From positions 1 through 64,000 of the forward strand of contig NZ_LIGX01000014.1 in the NCBI RefSeq assembly GCF_001683795.1: a stretch of DNA of 64,000 nucleotides, given 5' to 3'. This DNA is from Neoakkermansia glycaniphila. Lineage in GTDB: Bacteria > Verrucomicrobiota > Verrucomicrobiia > Verrucomicrobiales > Akkermansiaceae. Of this stretch, positions 26,064 through 36,800 are shown piece after piece (position 1 is the first letter of the stretch; each line of letters starts with the position of its first letter). The notes under the pieces are model-generated. The model did not search any database. It worked only from the letters and a program-made list of their open reading frames with translations, and was not told the origin of the DNA. The translations under genes and the position numbers were made by a program.

Positions 26064-27307
26064 TGAAAAACGCACCGCGAACCGGCGCCCGTCAAATCGC
26101 CGCCGAATGCCTCTCCCGATGGTCGACCGGCCACGCCTTCGCCGAAACCCTCGTCGCACGGCACACCGCCGACGCCGGACTCGGCCCCTCCGACCGAGCA
26201 CTCGTCCAGGCCATCGTTTACGGCACACTCCGCAACAAAACATGGCTCGAACACATCATCCGCACCCTGCGCCCCTCTCCGCTCGACACCCCGCTCCACA
26301 TCCTCACCCTCGTCGGCCTCAGCCAAATCTTCATCCTCGGGCAGGCGGACCACATCGCCGTCAGCGAAACCGTCAAACTCGTCCCGCAACGCGTCCGCGG
26401 CGTCGTCAACGGCATCCTGCGCAACGCTGCGCGCCGCAAACAGGAACTCATCCGCGAGAGGGACACACTCCCGCTCCCCGTCCGCTACTCCATACCCGAA
26501 TGGCTTGTCCGCAGATGGCAAGCCACTTACGGCAAACCCGAAACCGCCGCCATGCTCGCCTGGAACAACCGCCCACCTGTTCTGCATGCCCGCGGCAACG
26601 CCCTGCGCCCGCTCGACACCGTACCGGACACCCTCGTACCCCTCGAAGGCATCCCCGGCTGGTACACCCTCACCGGAGCCATCCCGCGCGCTGCCGTTGA
26701 AAACGGCAGCCTCTACATCGCCGACCCCTCCACCCGCTACTGCATCGGCCTCCTCGCACCGCAGCCCGGCGAACGCATCCTCGACGCCTGCGCCGCACCC
26801 GGCGGGAAATCCGCCGCCATCCTCTCTGCTACCGGCGGCAAGGCCATCCTCACCTCCACCGACATGCACGAACACCGCCTCCCCAAACTCCTCGAAAACC
26901 TCAGGAAACAGGGAGCCGACCACATCGACATCCGTGCGCATGACTGGACGCAGCCCTGCCCTCCGGAATGGCAACAGGCATACGACGCCGTCATCCTCGA
27001 CGTACCTTGCTCCAACACGGGCGTCATCCGCAAACGCATCGACGTCCCGTGGAGACTCACCCCGGAAGAAATCACCCGCCTCTCTGACCTCCAGCACACC
27101 ATCCTCACCTGTGCCGCAAAAGCCGTCAAACCCGGAGGCCGCATCGTCTACTCCACCTGCTCCATCGACCCGGAAGAAAACCGCGCCGTCATCGACCGCT
27201 ACCTCTCCGAACATCCGGACTGCACCCTCGTACAGGACCACCTCGCCCTGCCCCACCGGGAACAGGCGGACGGCGCCTATGCCGCCCTCCTGCACAAAAG
27301 GAACTGA
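26063..27307 (+). CDS. rsmB: 16S rRNA m5C967 methyltransferase RsmB
   Basis: The 414-residue protein begins with a NusB-like RNA-binding domain (residues 8-135) followed by a Rossmann methyltransferase domain. This holds the SAM loop DACAAPGGKSAAIL, the DVPCSNTG motif with the release cysteine, and the YSTCSIDPEENRAV motif with the catalytic cysteine. This domain order is specific to RsmB. The ATG shares a base with the rsgA stop (TAATG), and pairing with rsgA makes a small ribosome-maturation unit. No terminator was obvious in the 31-bp gap to the convergent SanA-like gene. Confidence 0.94.
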   Translation: MKNAPRTGARQIAAECLSRWSTGHAFAETLVARHTADAGLGPSDRALVQAIVYGTLRNKTWLEHIIRTLRPSPLDTPLHILTLVGLSQIFILGQADHIAVSETVKLVPQRVRGVVNGILRNAARRKQELIRERDTLPLPVRYSIPEWLVRRWQATYGKPETAAMLAWNNRPPVLHARGNALRPLDTVPDTLVPLEGIPGWYTLTGAIPRAAVENGSLYIADPSTRYCIGLLAPQPGERILDACAAPGGKSAAILSATGGKAILTSTDMHEHRLPKLLENLRKQGADHIDIRAHDWTQPCPPEWQQAYDAVILDVPCSNTGVIRKRIDVPWRLTPEEITRLSDLQHTILTCAAKAVKPGGRIVYSTCSIDPEENRAVIDRYLSEHPDCTLVQDHLALPHREQADGAYAALLHKRN

Positions 27308-27338
27308 ACCGGCCGTGAGGCACACCTCAGGCGCAAAC

Positions 27339-28058
27339 TCACTCCGGCAGCTGCTCCCGCTTCCCCATATACTTCGGGGAACGGTTCAGCACCCATAAAT
27401 CAAGCATCATCGCCACGCGGGCGGCACGCTCCCGCATCCACGAAGCCCGCCTGTAATAATCGCCCACCGCATTCCTGGCATTGAAAGCGTAGGCATCCAT
27501 CCCCAGATACCCGGCAATCGCAAGAGCCCGCTCATTGTGGAACTCCTGCGACACGAAAATCACACGGTTCACGCCGAAAATATCCCGCGCACGCACCACC
27601 GAATCCAGCGTCCGCAACCCGGCGAAATCACACACGATACGCTCCTCCGGCACCCCCTTGGCCACCAGCGCCGCCTTCATCGCCTCCGGCTCGTTATAAT
27701 CGTGCGAACTATTATCTCCCGACACAATCATCGCCGACACCTTCCCGGACCTCCAAAGCCTGGCAGCCGCATCCATCCGCTGCAGGAAATACAGATTATT
27801 CCGCTCCCCCAGCTTCGGGGCGCAACCCAGCACTACTGCCACGGCATCGCCGGGCAGCTCCTCCGTCGACCAGAACGCCCGATCCTTCGACTGCGCATAC
27901 GTATACCACTCCGACACAGCGAAAACCGCTACCGACAGCATCACGCAACCCGCCAGCCCGGCCAGCATCCACCTCATCGGTCTCCATCGCCAGCAGCGGC
28001 GAACAAACCTCCACCCGGCCGAACATCCGGCCACCACATGCAGCATTACCCTCTTCAT
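27339..28058 (-). CDS. SanA/DUF218-family inner-membrane protein
   Basis: The 239-residue product has one N-terminal membrane helix (MLAGLAGCVMLSVAVFAVS) and a periplasmic DUF218 domain with DAVAVVLGC, then MIVSGDNSSHDYNEPEAM and the FVSQEFHNERALAIAGYLG segment. It is closest in layout to SanA, which affects envelope permeability and vancomycin sensitivity in E. coli; the reaction is unknown. The ATG at 28058 is preferred over 28064 and 28100 because an AGGAGG ribosome site lies 6 bases before it. It follows the mutarotase gene by 13 bp in the same direction. Confidence 0.85.
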   Translation of the reverse strand: MKRVMLHVVAGCSAGWRFVRRCWRWRPMRWMLAGLAGCVMLSVAVFAVSEWYTYAQSKDRAFWSTEELPGDAVAVVLGCAPKLGERNNLYFLQRMDAAARLWRSGKVSAMIVSGDNSSHDYNEPEAMKAALVAKGVPEERIVCDFAGLRTLDSVVRARDIFGVNRVIFVSQEFHNERALAIAGYLGMDAYAFNARNAVGDYYRRASWMRERAARVAMMLDLWVLNRSPKYMGKREQLPE

Positions 28059-28071
28059 CGCCATCCTCCTC

Positions 28072-28941
28072 TCAACAACCGATGCCCGACACCGCCACAC
28101 GGCAAATCATCGTATGCACCGCACCCGGAGCCAAAACAACCTCCTCCTGAGGAGCCGTCACCGTCTCCACGCACAGGAAACCGCTCTCGAACCCCGCCCC
28201 CACATCCGCCATACCGGCGGCCAACTCGGCACCGGGATTCCACACCACAAGAGAATTGGAACCGCTGCGCGTCAGGCACAGCACACGCTGCCACTCCAGA
28301 TCGGCCACATGCACCACCGTCTTCGTCGGATAATAAATACGGTCGATATGCCCCGCAGGATGCAGGGGCGACTCGCGGTGAGGCACCGCATCCGCAGCAA
28401 ACTCCGTAAACGGACAATCCTTCAGCCCCGTCACCACCGTACGCGCATAATTGCTCACGGAAAAATAACTGTGGAACGCGGCGGAAAATGGCAACGGCAT
28501 CGTCCCGTTCTCCGTCACCAACCTCATCTCCAAAGACTGCCCCAGCTCCAGCCGCAACCTGGAGGAAGGATCTTCAGGCCGGGAGGCAGGCAGAGCCAGC
28601 TCCAGCACCGCCGTCCCGTCCGCGAGCACCTCGGAGGACACCAGCGACCACAGTGACACCCGCGCCACGCCATGCGAAGGCCTGCCGCCATCCGTCGGAT
28701 CCTTACCGAACCACGGCCAGCACAAAGGCACACCGCCCCGGATCGCCTTCCCGGCCACAAACTCGGCGTTCGGACTCATCCACAGCACCGGAAACTGCCC
28801 CTTGGGAGTCCAATCGAGCAACTGGGCTCCGTACAAAGACAACCGGGCGGAACACTGGGAAGTCTCTATCTCGACAAAAGGAAAATCCTGGCCATAAGGG
28901 TACGAATACTTGAACATCTGCGGGTGAAAAGCTGGTTTCAT
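28072..28941 (-). CDS. Glucose-6-phosphate 1-epimerase (YeaD-like mutarotase)
   Basis: Interconverts alpha and beta anomers of hexose 6-phosphates. The 289-residue protein fits the YeaD branch of the aldose-1-epimerase superfamily: LYGAQLLDWTPKG, then IRGGVPLCWPWFG and SHGVAR, the catalytic-type histidine in AAFHSYF, and the C-terminal FLCVETV with the acidic base. Length is normal. It is transcribed away from the DnaA-box region and precedes the SanA-like gene by 13 bp. Its promoter must lie in 28942-29040, where no convincing -35/-10 pair was identified. Confidence 0.9.
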   Translation of the reverse strand: MKPAFHPQMFKYSYPYGQDFPFVEIETSQCSARLSLYGAQLLDWTPKGQFPVLWMSPNAEFVAGKAIRGGVPLCWPWFGKDPTDGGRPSHGVARVSLWSLVSSEVLADGTAVLELALPASRPEDPSSRLRLELGQSLEMRLVTENGTMPLPFSAAFHSYFSVSNYARTVVTGLKDCPFTEFAADAVPHRESPLHPAGHIDRIYYPTKTVVHVADLEWQRVLCLTRSGSNSLVVWNPGAELAAGMADVGAGFESGFLCVETVTAPQEEVVLAPGAVHTMICRVAVSGIGC

Positions 28942-29043
28942 CCAGTCTAAAGAAAGAACTGCGGTGCGTCAAGCAAGATGAACAGCCGCGGCCCGAGAAA
29001 AAAGCCCCCCGCTCCGACGCCTCCCGCACAGGCTGCTCACAAT

Positions 29044-29265
29044 ATATCCACAAGTTATTCACATCGTAAAAACATTGAAAAAACAGCAGGATACGACATT
29101 TGTTCACAGAGTTGTTCACAAAAAAATCATGAGGAACGATACAGGAGACTCAAACTGCCATTCCATCTTATTCAGACCTTGTTCACAGATTATTCACATC
29201 GTTAAAAAGAATATAAACAATTGACAACAAAACATCAAAACAAACCGTCAAAAAAGTTATTCACA
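29044..29265 (+). other. Cluster of DnaA-box-like 9-mers (candidate replication origin)
   Basis: Eight 9-mers near the DnaA consensus TTATCCACA occur in 222 bp, all in one orientation. They are ATATCCACA at 29044, TTATTCACA at 29055, 29190 and 29257, and TTGTTCACA at 29100, 29112 and 29179, with the pair 29179/29190 spaced by one helical turn. Only the first has the ATCCACA form; the others have T at the fifth position. The spacers are AT-rich (for example 29199-29250) and could unwind. The region lies between the mutarotase start and the end of the tail-tube-like gene. A DnaA-controlled regulatory region or plasmid-like relic is an alternative to oriC. Confidence 0.55.
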
Positions 29266-29792
29266 CTTTTCACTCCATGTGAAACCCGCAAATGCTCCGT
29301 TGCATGCCGGAAATTCATCAACAACATCTCGCGCACCTCCCTCTCCGCCCCCAATGGCCGCGACATCGCATACGCCAGCTTCAAAATCAACGCCCGCTTG
29401 AACCGCGCATCGCACCGCCGCAAATCCCTGCAATCACATACATACGAACACAGCAAAGGAGAACGGCGGGCAAACACCAGCCTCCCTCGGCACACCCACC
29501 AGTCCGCCCGTACGCGCAGCACCTTCAGGCAATCGTCAGGCAATGCATGCGCACGGGCCGGTACAGGGTGGCATCCCCACTCTTCCGGCTCGGACGACTC
29601 CAGAACCGCCCGCCTCACGGCAAAAGGCCACGGCACCTCGCACAACACCTCCTTCCTCACGGTCTCGTAAAACATGCAGCAGCACCGCTCCTCTCGCGAC
29701 CCGTTTGGGTTCATGGAGGAGGCAGGCGGACAGGCAAGCAGCTTCAAAGCCGCATTGCACAACGACAAAATGGAATCAGATTCGCTCTTCAT
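29235..29792 (-). CDS. Phage tail tubular protein A-like protein (isolated)
   Basis: The 185-residue product resembles the T7 gp11/tail tubular A (head-tail adaptor) family: SILSLCNAALKLL, then CMFYETVRKEVLCEVPWPFAVRRA, ALPDDCLKVLRV, a short WWVCRGRLVF strand pair, and FKRALILKLAYAMSRPLGA. This matches the order of helix, VRDEVLRxHPWNFA, LPxDxLRVL and C-terminal helix in those phage proteins. No other phage gene is nearby. It is unusually cysteine-rich. The frame is open up to 30002 and encodes an upstream CxxC-x6-CxxC-x4-CxxC stretch, but the initiator-tRNA promoter overlaps that part; the ATG at 29792 is the cautious start. The last 31 bp overlap the final DnaA-like box. Confidence 0.65.
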   Translation of the reverse strand: MKSESDSILSLCNAALKLLACPPASSMNPNGSREERCCCMFYETVRKEVLCEVPWPFAVRRAVLESSEPEEWGCHPVPARAHALPDDCLKVLRVRADWWVCRGRLVFARRSPLLCSYVCDCRDLRRCDARFKRALILKLAYAMSRPLGAEREVREMLLMNFRHATEHLRVSHGVKSVNNFFDGLF

Positions 29793-29957
29793 GGCAAAAA
29801 ACCGGACGCATGCCGGACACCGAATCCTGCCACAAACCCCACAATGCTTCACCTGTAAAACACACTCCGTGCAACCTGCCCGCACCCGACCGGCACCTTG
29901 CAGCCACCCTCCGAACCGCCAATTATCCACTTTCGCAAAGAAAAGACAAAAAAATGA

Positions 29958-29985
29958 TTGACAAAAAATGAAAACGGAGTAAACT
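29958..29985 (+). promoter_or_regulatory. Sigma-70-type promoter of initiator tRNA
   Basis: TTGACA at 29958-29963 and TAAACT at 29980-29985 with a 16-bp spacer lie 34 bp before the tRNA 5' end. Confidence 0.75.
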
Positions 29986-30019
29986 CTCCTCGCCCTCTGC
30001 AAGGAGAAAGCGATTCAAT

Positions 30020-30096
<77 letters not shown>

Positions 30097-30101
30097 TTTG
30101 A

Positions 30102-30135
30102 AAGCCCTGCAAGTTTTGAACTTGCAGGGCTTTTT
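30102..30135 (+). terminator. Terminator of tRNA-fMet
   Basis: An almost perfect 13-14-bp stem (AAGCCCTGCAAGTT with ACTTGCAGGGCTT) ends in five Ts, immediately after the tRNA. Confidence 0.92.
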
Positions 30136-30254
30136 CGTATTCACGAAATGGCAACAGCCGAAAATCCCTCCAGAGGCGGCAAGAGAAGGCACAGCGACAT
30201 CTCCTTCACATCACACTCGAAAACACGCAGCTGCCAAAACAGAGCAAGCCGCCA

Positions 30255-30596
30255 TCAGGCATCGGCAATGCGGATAGCCATAATACATGCCGAATCATCG
30301 TCCTTGGCCGGTTCCCGATAGGTCACAGCTACCTTCTTCCCCACCAGAAGCCCGTCCTTGAGATCCTTGACGGTATCGTCCCCGATGCCGAACCAGAGCA
30401 TCTCGCCGTCGGGCATCACGAGACTCAGTGAATGCATGGCCGTCCCGTCGCCGACAACACCGTACACCGTATGCACGGCTCCCGGCTGCCGGGGTGTTTC
30501 CCGAACAGAAGCCTGTGCCTGCTCCTCCGCACGACCGGCTGGCAGAACAACCAGAGATACACACAACATGGCAATAGCAGAAATAATCCGTTTCAT
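30255..30596 (-). CDS. Small secreted protein, possible OB-like fold
   Basis: The 113-residue product has a signal peptide (MKRIISAIAMLCVSLVVLPAGRAEE). The mature part is short and strand-rich (TVYGVVGDGTAMHSLSLVMPDGEMLWFGIG ... GLLVGKKVAVTYRE ... IMAIRIAD), resembling small periplasmic OB-fold proteins, but no family is assigned. It stands alone, separated from the autotransporter gene by 241 bp that include that gene's probable terminator. Function unknown. Confidence 0.75.
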   Translation of the reverse strand: MKRIISAIAMLCVSLVVLPAGRAEEQAQASVRETPRQPGAVHTVYGVVGDGTAMHSLSLVMPDGEMLWFGIGDDTVKDLKDGLLVGKKVAVTYREPAKDDDSACIMAIRIADA

Positions 30597-30782
30597 AAAA
30601 AATGCGTGATAAATTGTGATGCGGCCAACAGCCGATCCGGCGGCATCATGCGTACCATGCCCCCTTTAACCGGAACCGTTACTTGCCGACCAAGACTTTC
30701 CTTTTGAATAAAACAACATTTCCCCGGAAAACGCAACATCAAAACAAGCCACCGCAGACAAGCCATGAGCCGCAATGCAAAC

Positions 30783-30812
30783 ACGCCGACGGAATGATGT
30801 TTCCGCCGGCGT
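30783..30812 (-). terminator. Probable terminator of autotransporter gene
   Basis: A 12-bp stem with one mismatch (ACGCCGACGGAA with TTCCGCCGGCGT) and a 6-nt loop lies 25 bp after the autotransporter stop on the minus strand. Only a weak T run (TGTTTGC) follows, so termination may be partial. Confidence 0.55.
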
Positions 30813-30837
30813 GGACAAATCAACATCCGGTTCGCTC

Positions 30838-33800
30838 CTAGAAATCGTAGCGGTAACCGGCATTCGCGCTCACCGAACTCGCGCCGCTGCGCAAATCCGC
30901 GTTCACATCCAGATAAATATTGCTCTGGAGGCTCACGGGCACATTGATGCCGCCGCCGACCTGAATTGCCGTCGAACCGATCGACGCGCCCCGCACGGCC
31001 TGCACCGCCCCCCTGTTGCCAAGGAAGGCCACATCGGCGGAACTGCGCCTGTCGCCCATATCCTGAGCCAGATTGAGGCGGAACTCGGCAATCGCATTGC
31101 GGCCGAACACATTCTGGCCGATATGCCCCATCCAGCGGGCGCCGAGAGCCAGCGTCGCCGTCGTCATATCCTGCGACCCCACATTCAGCCCGGCATTACC
31201 CGCACCGGATTCCTCGAAACCGTCGATCTTCGTGTGAACGAACGACGCATTGAACAGCGGCTGCAGCAGACTTGTCCGCTCCTCATCGAGGAAAATATCG
31301 TACGTCAGTTCGTACATGGCTCCAAGGCTCGTACCGTTCGTATCGCCCTTGCCCTCGTAACCGTCCTGTCCGAAGCGGACATTGCGGGTTGTCGAGAAAT
31401 CGCTCCGGCCGCCCGTCACGATGAAGGCATGTCCCCAATCCCGCTGCTGCGTGCGGGCAAAAAGATTCAGGTAATACATCGTCACATCACCGGTCAGGCT
31501 ATCTGCGCCCTGCGCCGTCAGATCTCCATACCCGGCCGTAAAGGCCATCCCGGCACTCCACGCCGGAGTCAGGTCGAGATGCATGCCGACCGTGCCGCCC
31601 CATGAACTCAGCTTGTAGCCGCTTTCATCTCCGCTCTGGTCGAGCCGCTGGTTGGCCCCGTTCATCTGCATCCACATGTGTAGATACGGCATATCCTCAT
31701 GCTGCACGCCGGGATCTACGCCCATCTGCGTTACGCGATTGCGCACCCACAGAAGCTGGTCCCGCATCGCCATGTGCTGCGACATCGCCAGTGAAGTCAC
31801 CGTACTTCCCGCCACGGCCGCAGCCAGGCGAGCCGCCTCCTGCGGATTGTAGGATAAGGACGTATTGTCCAGCATCATATCCATGTAGTTCATCACCCGG
31901 CCCAGCGTGGAATCCGCGTCGTTCGCCTGCGGATTCAGAGAAGCCAGAGCCGCATCGAGCAAGGCTCCGCCTGCGCGGCTCGTGGAAGAACCGATGCCTC
32001 CGTAGTACTTCTCATTGCCGTAGAAACCTTCTTCGCTGGCATACGTCGTCAGAACCAGTTCATTGCCCCGTGTGAAGACCACCGATTTCTCCGCCGAATA
32101 ATACTTGCGGAACAGATTGCCGTACTCGAGCTGCAAGCCGCCTTCCAGAGAAGCCCTGTCCACAAGCACCATCGTCGTCGGCACGGCTCCGTCACGGATG
32201 TATTCCTGCCCGGCTGCCGCACTCAGCACCACCTTTGCCCCGTTCTGCATCGCCAGGGTCGCCCCGTCCGCCACATGCAGGAAGGGGTTGGGAAGCCCGG
32301 CCATCGTATTGAGAGTCAGCGCCAGCGTACCCCCGGCCGCCACGGTGCCGCCACTCAGCAGCGTCACCCGGTTATTGGAATTGAGGGAACCATCCAGCCC
32401 GATGCCGATCCGCCCGCCCTGCGCGACATTCAGAGAAGCGTACGTCGTCCCTGCAGACACGGATTTGAGAATCATCTCACCGCCGTTCATCGCACGGAGG
32501 CCGACCTGCGAACCTCCGGTGCCCGTCAACGTCTGGGAACCGCCGAGACCGACAATCTCGCCGTTGAAGGCTCCCATATCCGCCGTCGAGGAAGATTGTC
32601 CCGAACCGGAAATCGCCAGCGTACCGTTACCGGATACCTTGCCGCTTCCGGACAGTCCCGTCAACGTCACCGCACCGTTCCCGATCGTCAGCATGGCATC
32701 GCGCGATTCCATATTCAAAGCCATGGCTTCGAGCCTTCCGCCCTGCGCGACCTTCAGATTGCCCGACAAGTATACGGTACCCCGGTTGTTGCCGGAAATT
32801 CCGCCCTCTTCAATGGAAAGAGAACTGTAGCGGTCCAGATCGATGCGACCTTCCACCGTCAACGTACCCGTACCCTTCTTCACGATATCCGTATTGGCGG
32901 CGAGGATGCTGCCGGCAAAACGCGAATCCGGATTGCCATTGCCCCAAAGCCTGCTCGCACTGTTCACCAGCGTCACCGAGGCGGCCGCCGTATTCGAAGT
33001 GCCGTTCAACGACAGCACGGCGCGAGCATTCGAACCGGACAGGCGCTTGATTTCCAGCGTTTCACCCGCATTCGGCGCACCGAGATTGACGGACAGGCTA
33101 CCGCCGCCCAGATCGACCCCGGCAAAACGTTGCAGCGCATCGTAACTGTTGATCGCGCCGTTGGAAGACTTGTACACGTCGAACCATGAAAGCACCACTG
33201 CGCCGTTCCGGATCTCCTTCACATACATTTCCAGAGAATCGAGATCGAGCGCCACGCCGTTCCTGTCCGCCAGCAACAGGGAACCGGTATCAAGCGTACC
33301 GTTCGTCACATGCAGCATGTCTGCAATCTGCCCGGCCTTGCCGCCGATATCTCCCTGATACAGGTTCTGCAACGCCGCATACACGCCGTCATCGGCCAGC
33401 AGAACCAGCGGCGCACCGTTAGCCACGGCCACCGTCCCCTGCCCGTTGCGGAACTCAATCAGATTCGAACCGCCGCGAGAATCGAGATTCTCTACATTCA
33501 GCGTCAATTGGTAATGGTTTTCCGCCAAAACCAGGCGGGAACCTGCCGCCAGATCGGACACCGCATGCCCGTTTCCAACCATCAGATCGGTCACTCGTGC
33601 AGCATCGACGCCGCCCAGCGACAAACCGGAAGCCGAGGCATCGGCCCTCAACGCTCCGTCATACCGCCAGGCATTCGCCAGCGCACCGCCGGACATCGTC
33701 ACGCCGTTGGAAACGACATGGCCGCCCATATCCAGCAGACCGCCCGTCATGGAAATCGTACGATCGCCGAACGCATCGTCAGCCCCCGCATGCACGGAAC

Positions 33801-36800
33801 CCGATTGCAGAACCAGCACGCCTCCCGCCCCCGTACCCAGAGCATTGGCCACGGAAGCATTCAAGACAGAACCGTTCACGACGATCCGGTTTCCCGTGCC
33901 GAGAGCATCCTGCGACACGGCATTCACCGTACCGCCGTCCAGCTGCACGGAACCGTGGTAATTCGTATTTACGATACCCATCGTCAACGTACCGCTGCCC
34001 GTCTTGGACAACGTACTCTGTTCCGCCCCGGCCTGAAGACTGCCTGCCCCCGTAAACGTATAATCCGTACCGCCTTCAAACGTCATATTGCCGACGAACA
34101 TATCGGCCGTCGAGACATCGACCGCCACAGGGCCCGCCGTCCCGTCCAACTGCCCGAACAGCACATTATCGTGGTTCATGAAATCAGTCTGTGAGCCGTT
34201 CATATCCCACTGGGACATGCCCGCTCCGATTCCCCACGAACCTCCCGCCGCCTGTGCCCAGCGCAGATTGCCGGCCTCGCCGTCGAACCCGAGCACAAAA
34301 GCGCCCGCCGCATCATCCCATGCCAGATTGGTCTGGAAGCGCGTATTCTCCAGCGCAATACCCCGAATGGACACGAGATCGTTGACATCAGCCCCGGCCG
34401 GAATCGAAATCCCTTGAGCCGAAACCAGCACATACGTCCGCTCATTGGAACCCTTGTAGGAATTCCAGACTTGCCCCGACGTCGTGAAATCGAACGTCAC
34501 CGGACCACCCGTAAACGACAGCACGCCGTCCGCCACATATCCGTAAGGAGCATTGTCCAGAGGATTGATGGAAAATCCGATCGTACCTCCGGCAAGCTCC
34601 GTATTACCGCCCAGCCGCCCGGCCGTACCACGGGCATTCGACAGCGTCACGCCATCGGTCAAATGCAGATCCTGCACGGTTCCGCCGTCGAGAGAGACAC
34701 GCGTGCCCGAGGCAAGGGCATGGCCGTTCAAATCGAAGGTTCCGCCTGTCGCCGCCTGAAGCGTCCCGGCAAAATTCCGCAACACATCGGAAGACATCAG
34801 GCTTGCCGTCCCACCGGACACGGAAATCACCCCCGTAGCAACCGGGTTCGCCCCCCTGTCGGAGGAAATCGTATTGCCATCCAGAGACACATTGCCCTGC
34901 AGAGCCAGCGTCGCGCCGTTGGCAAGAGACAGGGAAGAACTGCCGAACAGCGCACCGCCCAGCATCTCCACACGGCCGCCGTTGGCCACGCTCACATCGG
35001 CAGAACCGAGCGAACTGCCTGCATTCACCTTCAACAACCCTCCGTTCGCAACATCCACCCCGGCCGAACCGAGATTTCCGGCAACGGCGGCGCTGCGTCC
35101 GGCTCCCGCACTTCCGATTTGAAGCGTACCGCCATCGGAAACATGTGTTTCAGCCTGATAACCCGCCGATGCCGCACCATTGGCAAGCGTCAGCACACCG
35201 TGATTGCCGATCGTCGTCTTCACCTCATGCAAAATGGTCAACCCGCCTGCATCCGCACCCGTCAACACACTCGAACCAAAAATCGACAACTCGCCGAGAC
35301 CTCCCATACCCGAGAAGGAAGATGAACCTGACAGCGACAGAACGGAAGCATCGCGAATCATCGACTGTCCGCCCGTCAGCGTCGAAGCCGATGCCAGCGT
35401 CAACCGTCCGGTCACATCCAGCGAAGCTGCTGACAACGAACCGCCCGAAACCGTAAATTCCTTTCCGGTTGCCGTCGAACCTTCATAGGTCAGCACGCCC
35501 GAAAGCGCCAGCCCGTCGCCCTGTTGCGGCGATGCCAGAATCAGCGTATTATTCGCCGCATCCGCTTCCACACGGCCGAGCAGCAGACTGCCGCCGGAAA
35601 CCGCCGAACCGAGGGATGCCCCGCCCTGCCTCACAAGATCGGCAGGCGTACCCGTCGTCCGGCTCGTCAGCGCTTCACCGTCCTTCCAGACGATACGCCC
35701 GGCAGCAGCATCATACCAGCCCGCCTTCCCGGCAGAAGAGAACACCTCGCACACCCAGCCGTAATCTCCGGCCACAGTCGCACCCAGCGACGGCACATCC
35801 GCCGCCGATTCGACCAGCACGCGCGTCGTACTCCTCGCCTCACGGCCAAGCACACCGAGATTCCACACATCGCTTCCGGCTGCCGGAAGATTCAACTGCA
35901 GCGTCACCGAACCGTCGCCCTTCACAGTGGTAGAGGCAAGACCCTGCCCGGCATGGGAAATCACAGTACCCGACGACAAATCGACCGCTTTCCCGGCCAA
36001 AGCCGCCGTCGACCCGAGATCAAGCGTACCGCCTTCCAGCGACACCCGGCCCGAACCGAGCGATCCGGAAACCGTATTGCCTCCATCCTCGGCATAAGTC
36101 GCCAGCGTACCGCCTTTCACCAGCGTATCGCCATAGGCATTCGAGGCATGCAGCAGCTTCAGCGTGCCGTTCGACACCTCGACTGTTCCTGTACCGGACA
36201 CCTGCCCAAGCACATCCGCCGAAGAAGCCGCCGACCAGAGCAGCCGTGACGAAACACCGGACAAGACAATAGCATCATCCCCGGTCCGGGTCGAAAACGC
36301 GTGCGTTCCTGCGGCGGCATTGGCCGTCAGCGTCGCTCCGGCGCCTACGGCAAAACTCCCGCCGAACGCACTATTGTCCGCTCCCAGCACAAGCGTCTTG
36401 CCTGCACCGACACCGACCACACCACTGCCTTCCAGCGCGCGGGAATAGGTATAACCGCCTTCATTCCCCGCCATATCGAATACGAACGTACCTTGCGCAC
36501 CCACCACGAATTTGGAAGCTCCAAAACTCTGGCCGGACACGATCACCGTGCCGCCGTTCACCGTCAACACGCCCGATTCGCCATATCCGGCGGTAAACTG
36601 CAGCGTGCCAGCCCCCTCCTTCGTCACCGTATTCGTCGCCGTACCGGCGGAAAGATTGCCGGACATCACGAGATCGACTCCGCTCACCGTCGTCCCCTTG
36701 GCGACCGTCATTGTCGTCCCGGTCTGGTTCAGCACAAGATTGGCCTCCATCGTCGCCGTCTGCACCGATGCCTGCGACTCGATGGACGCAAACGGCGCGC

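Noticed and set aside
29292..29858. Plus-strand 189-codon frame opposite the tail-tube-like gene
   Set aside because: His/Arg/Gln/Pro-rich shadow product without motifs, while the minus strand gives a recognisable protein family pattern.
30593..30826. 77-codon minus-strand frame between the small secreted protein and the autotransporter
   Set aside because: It overlaps the autotransporter terminator and has no motif or ribosome site.
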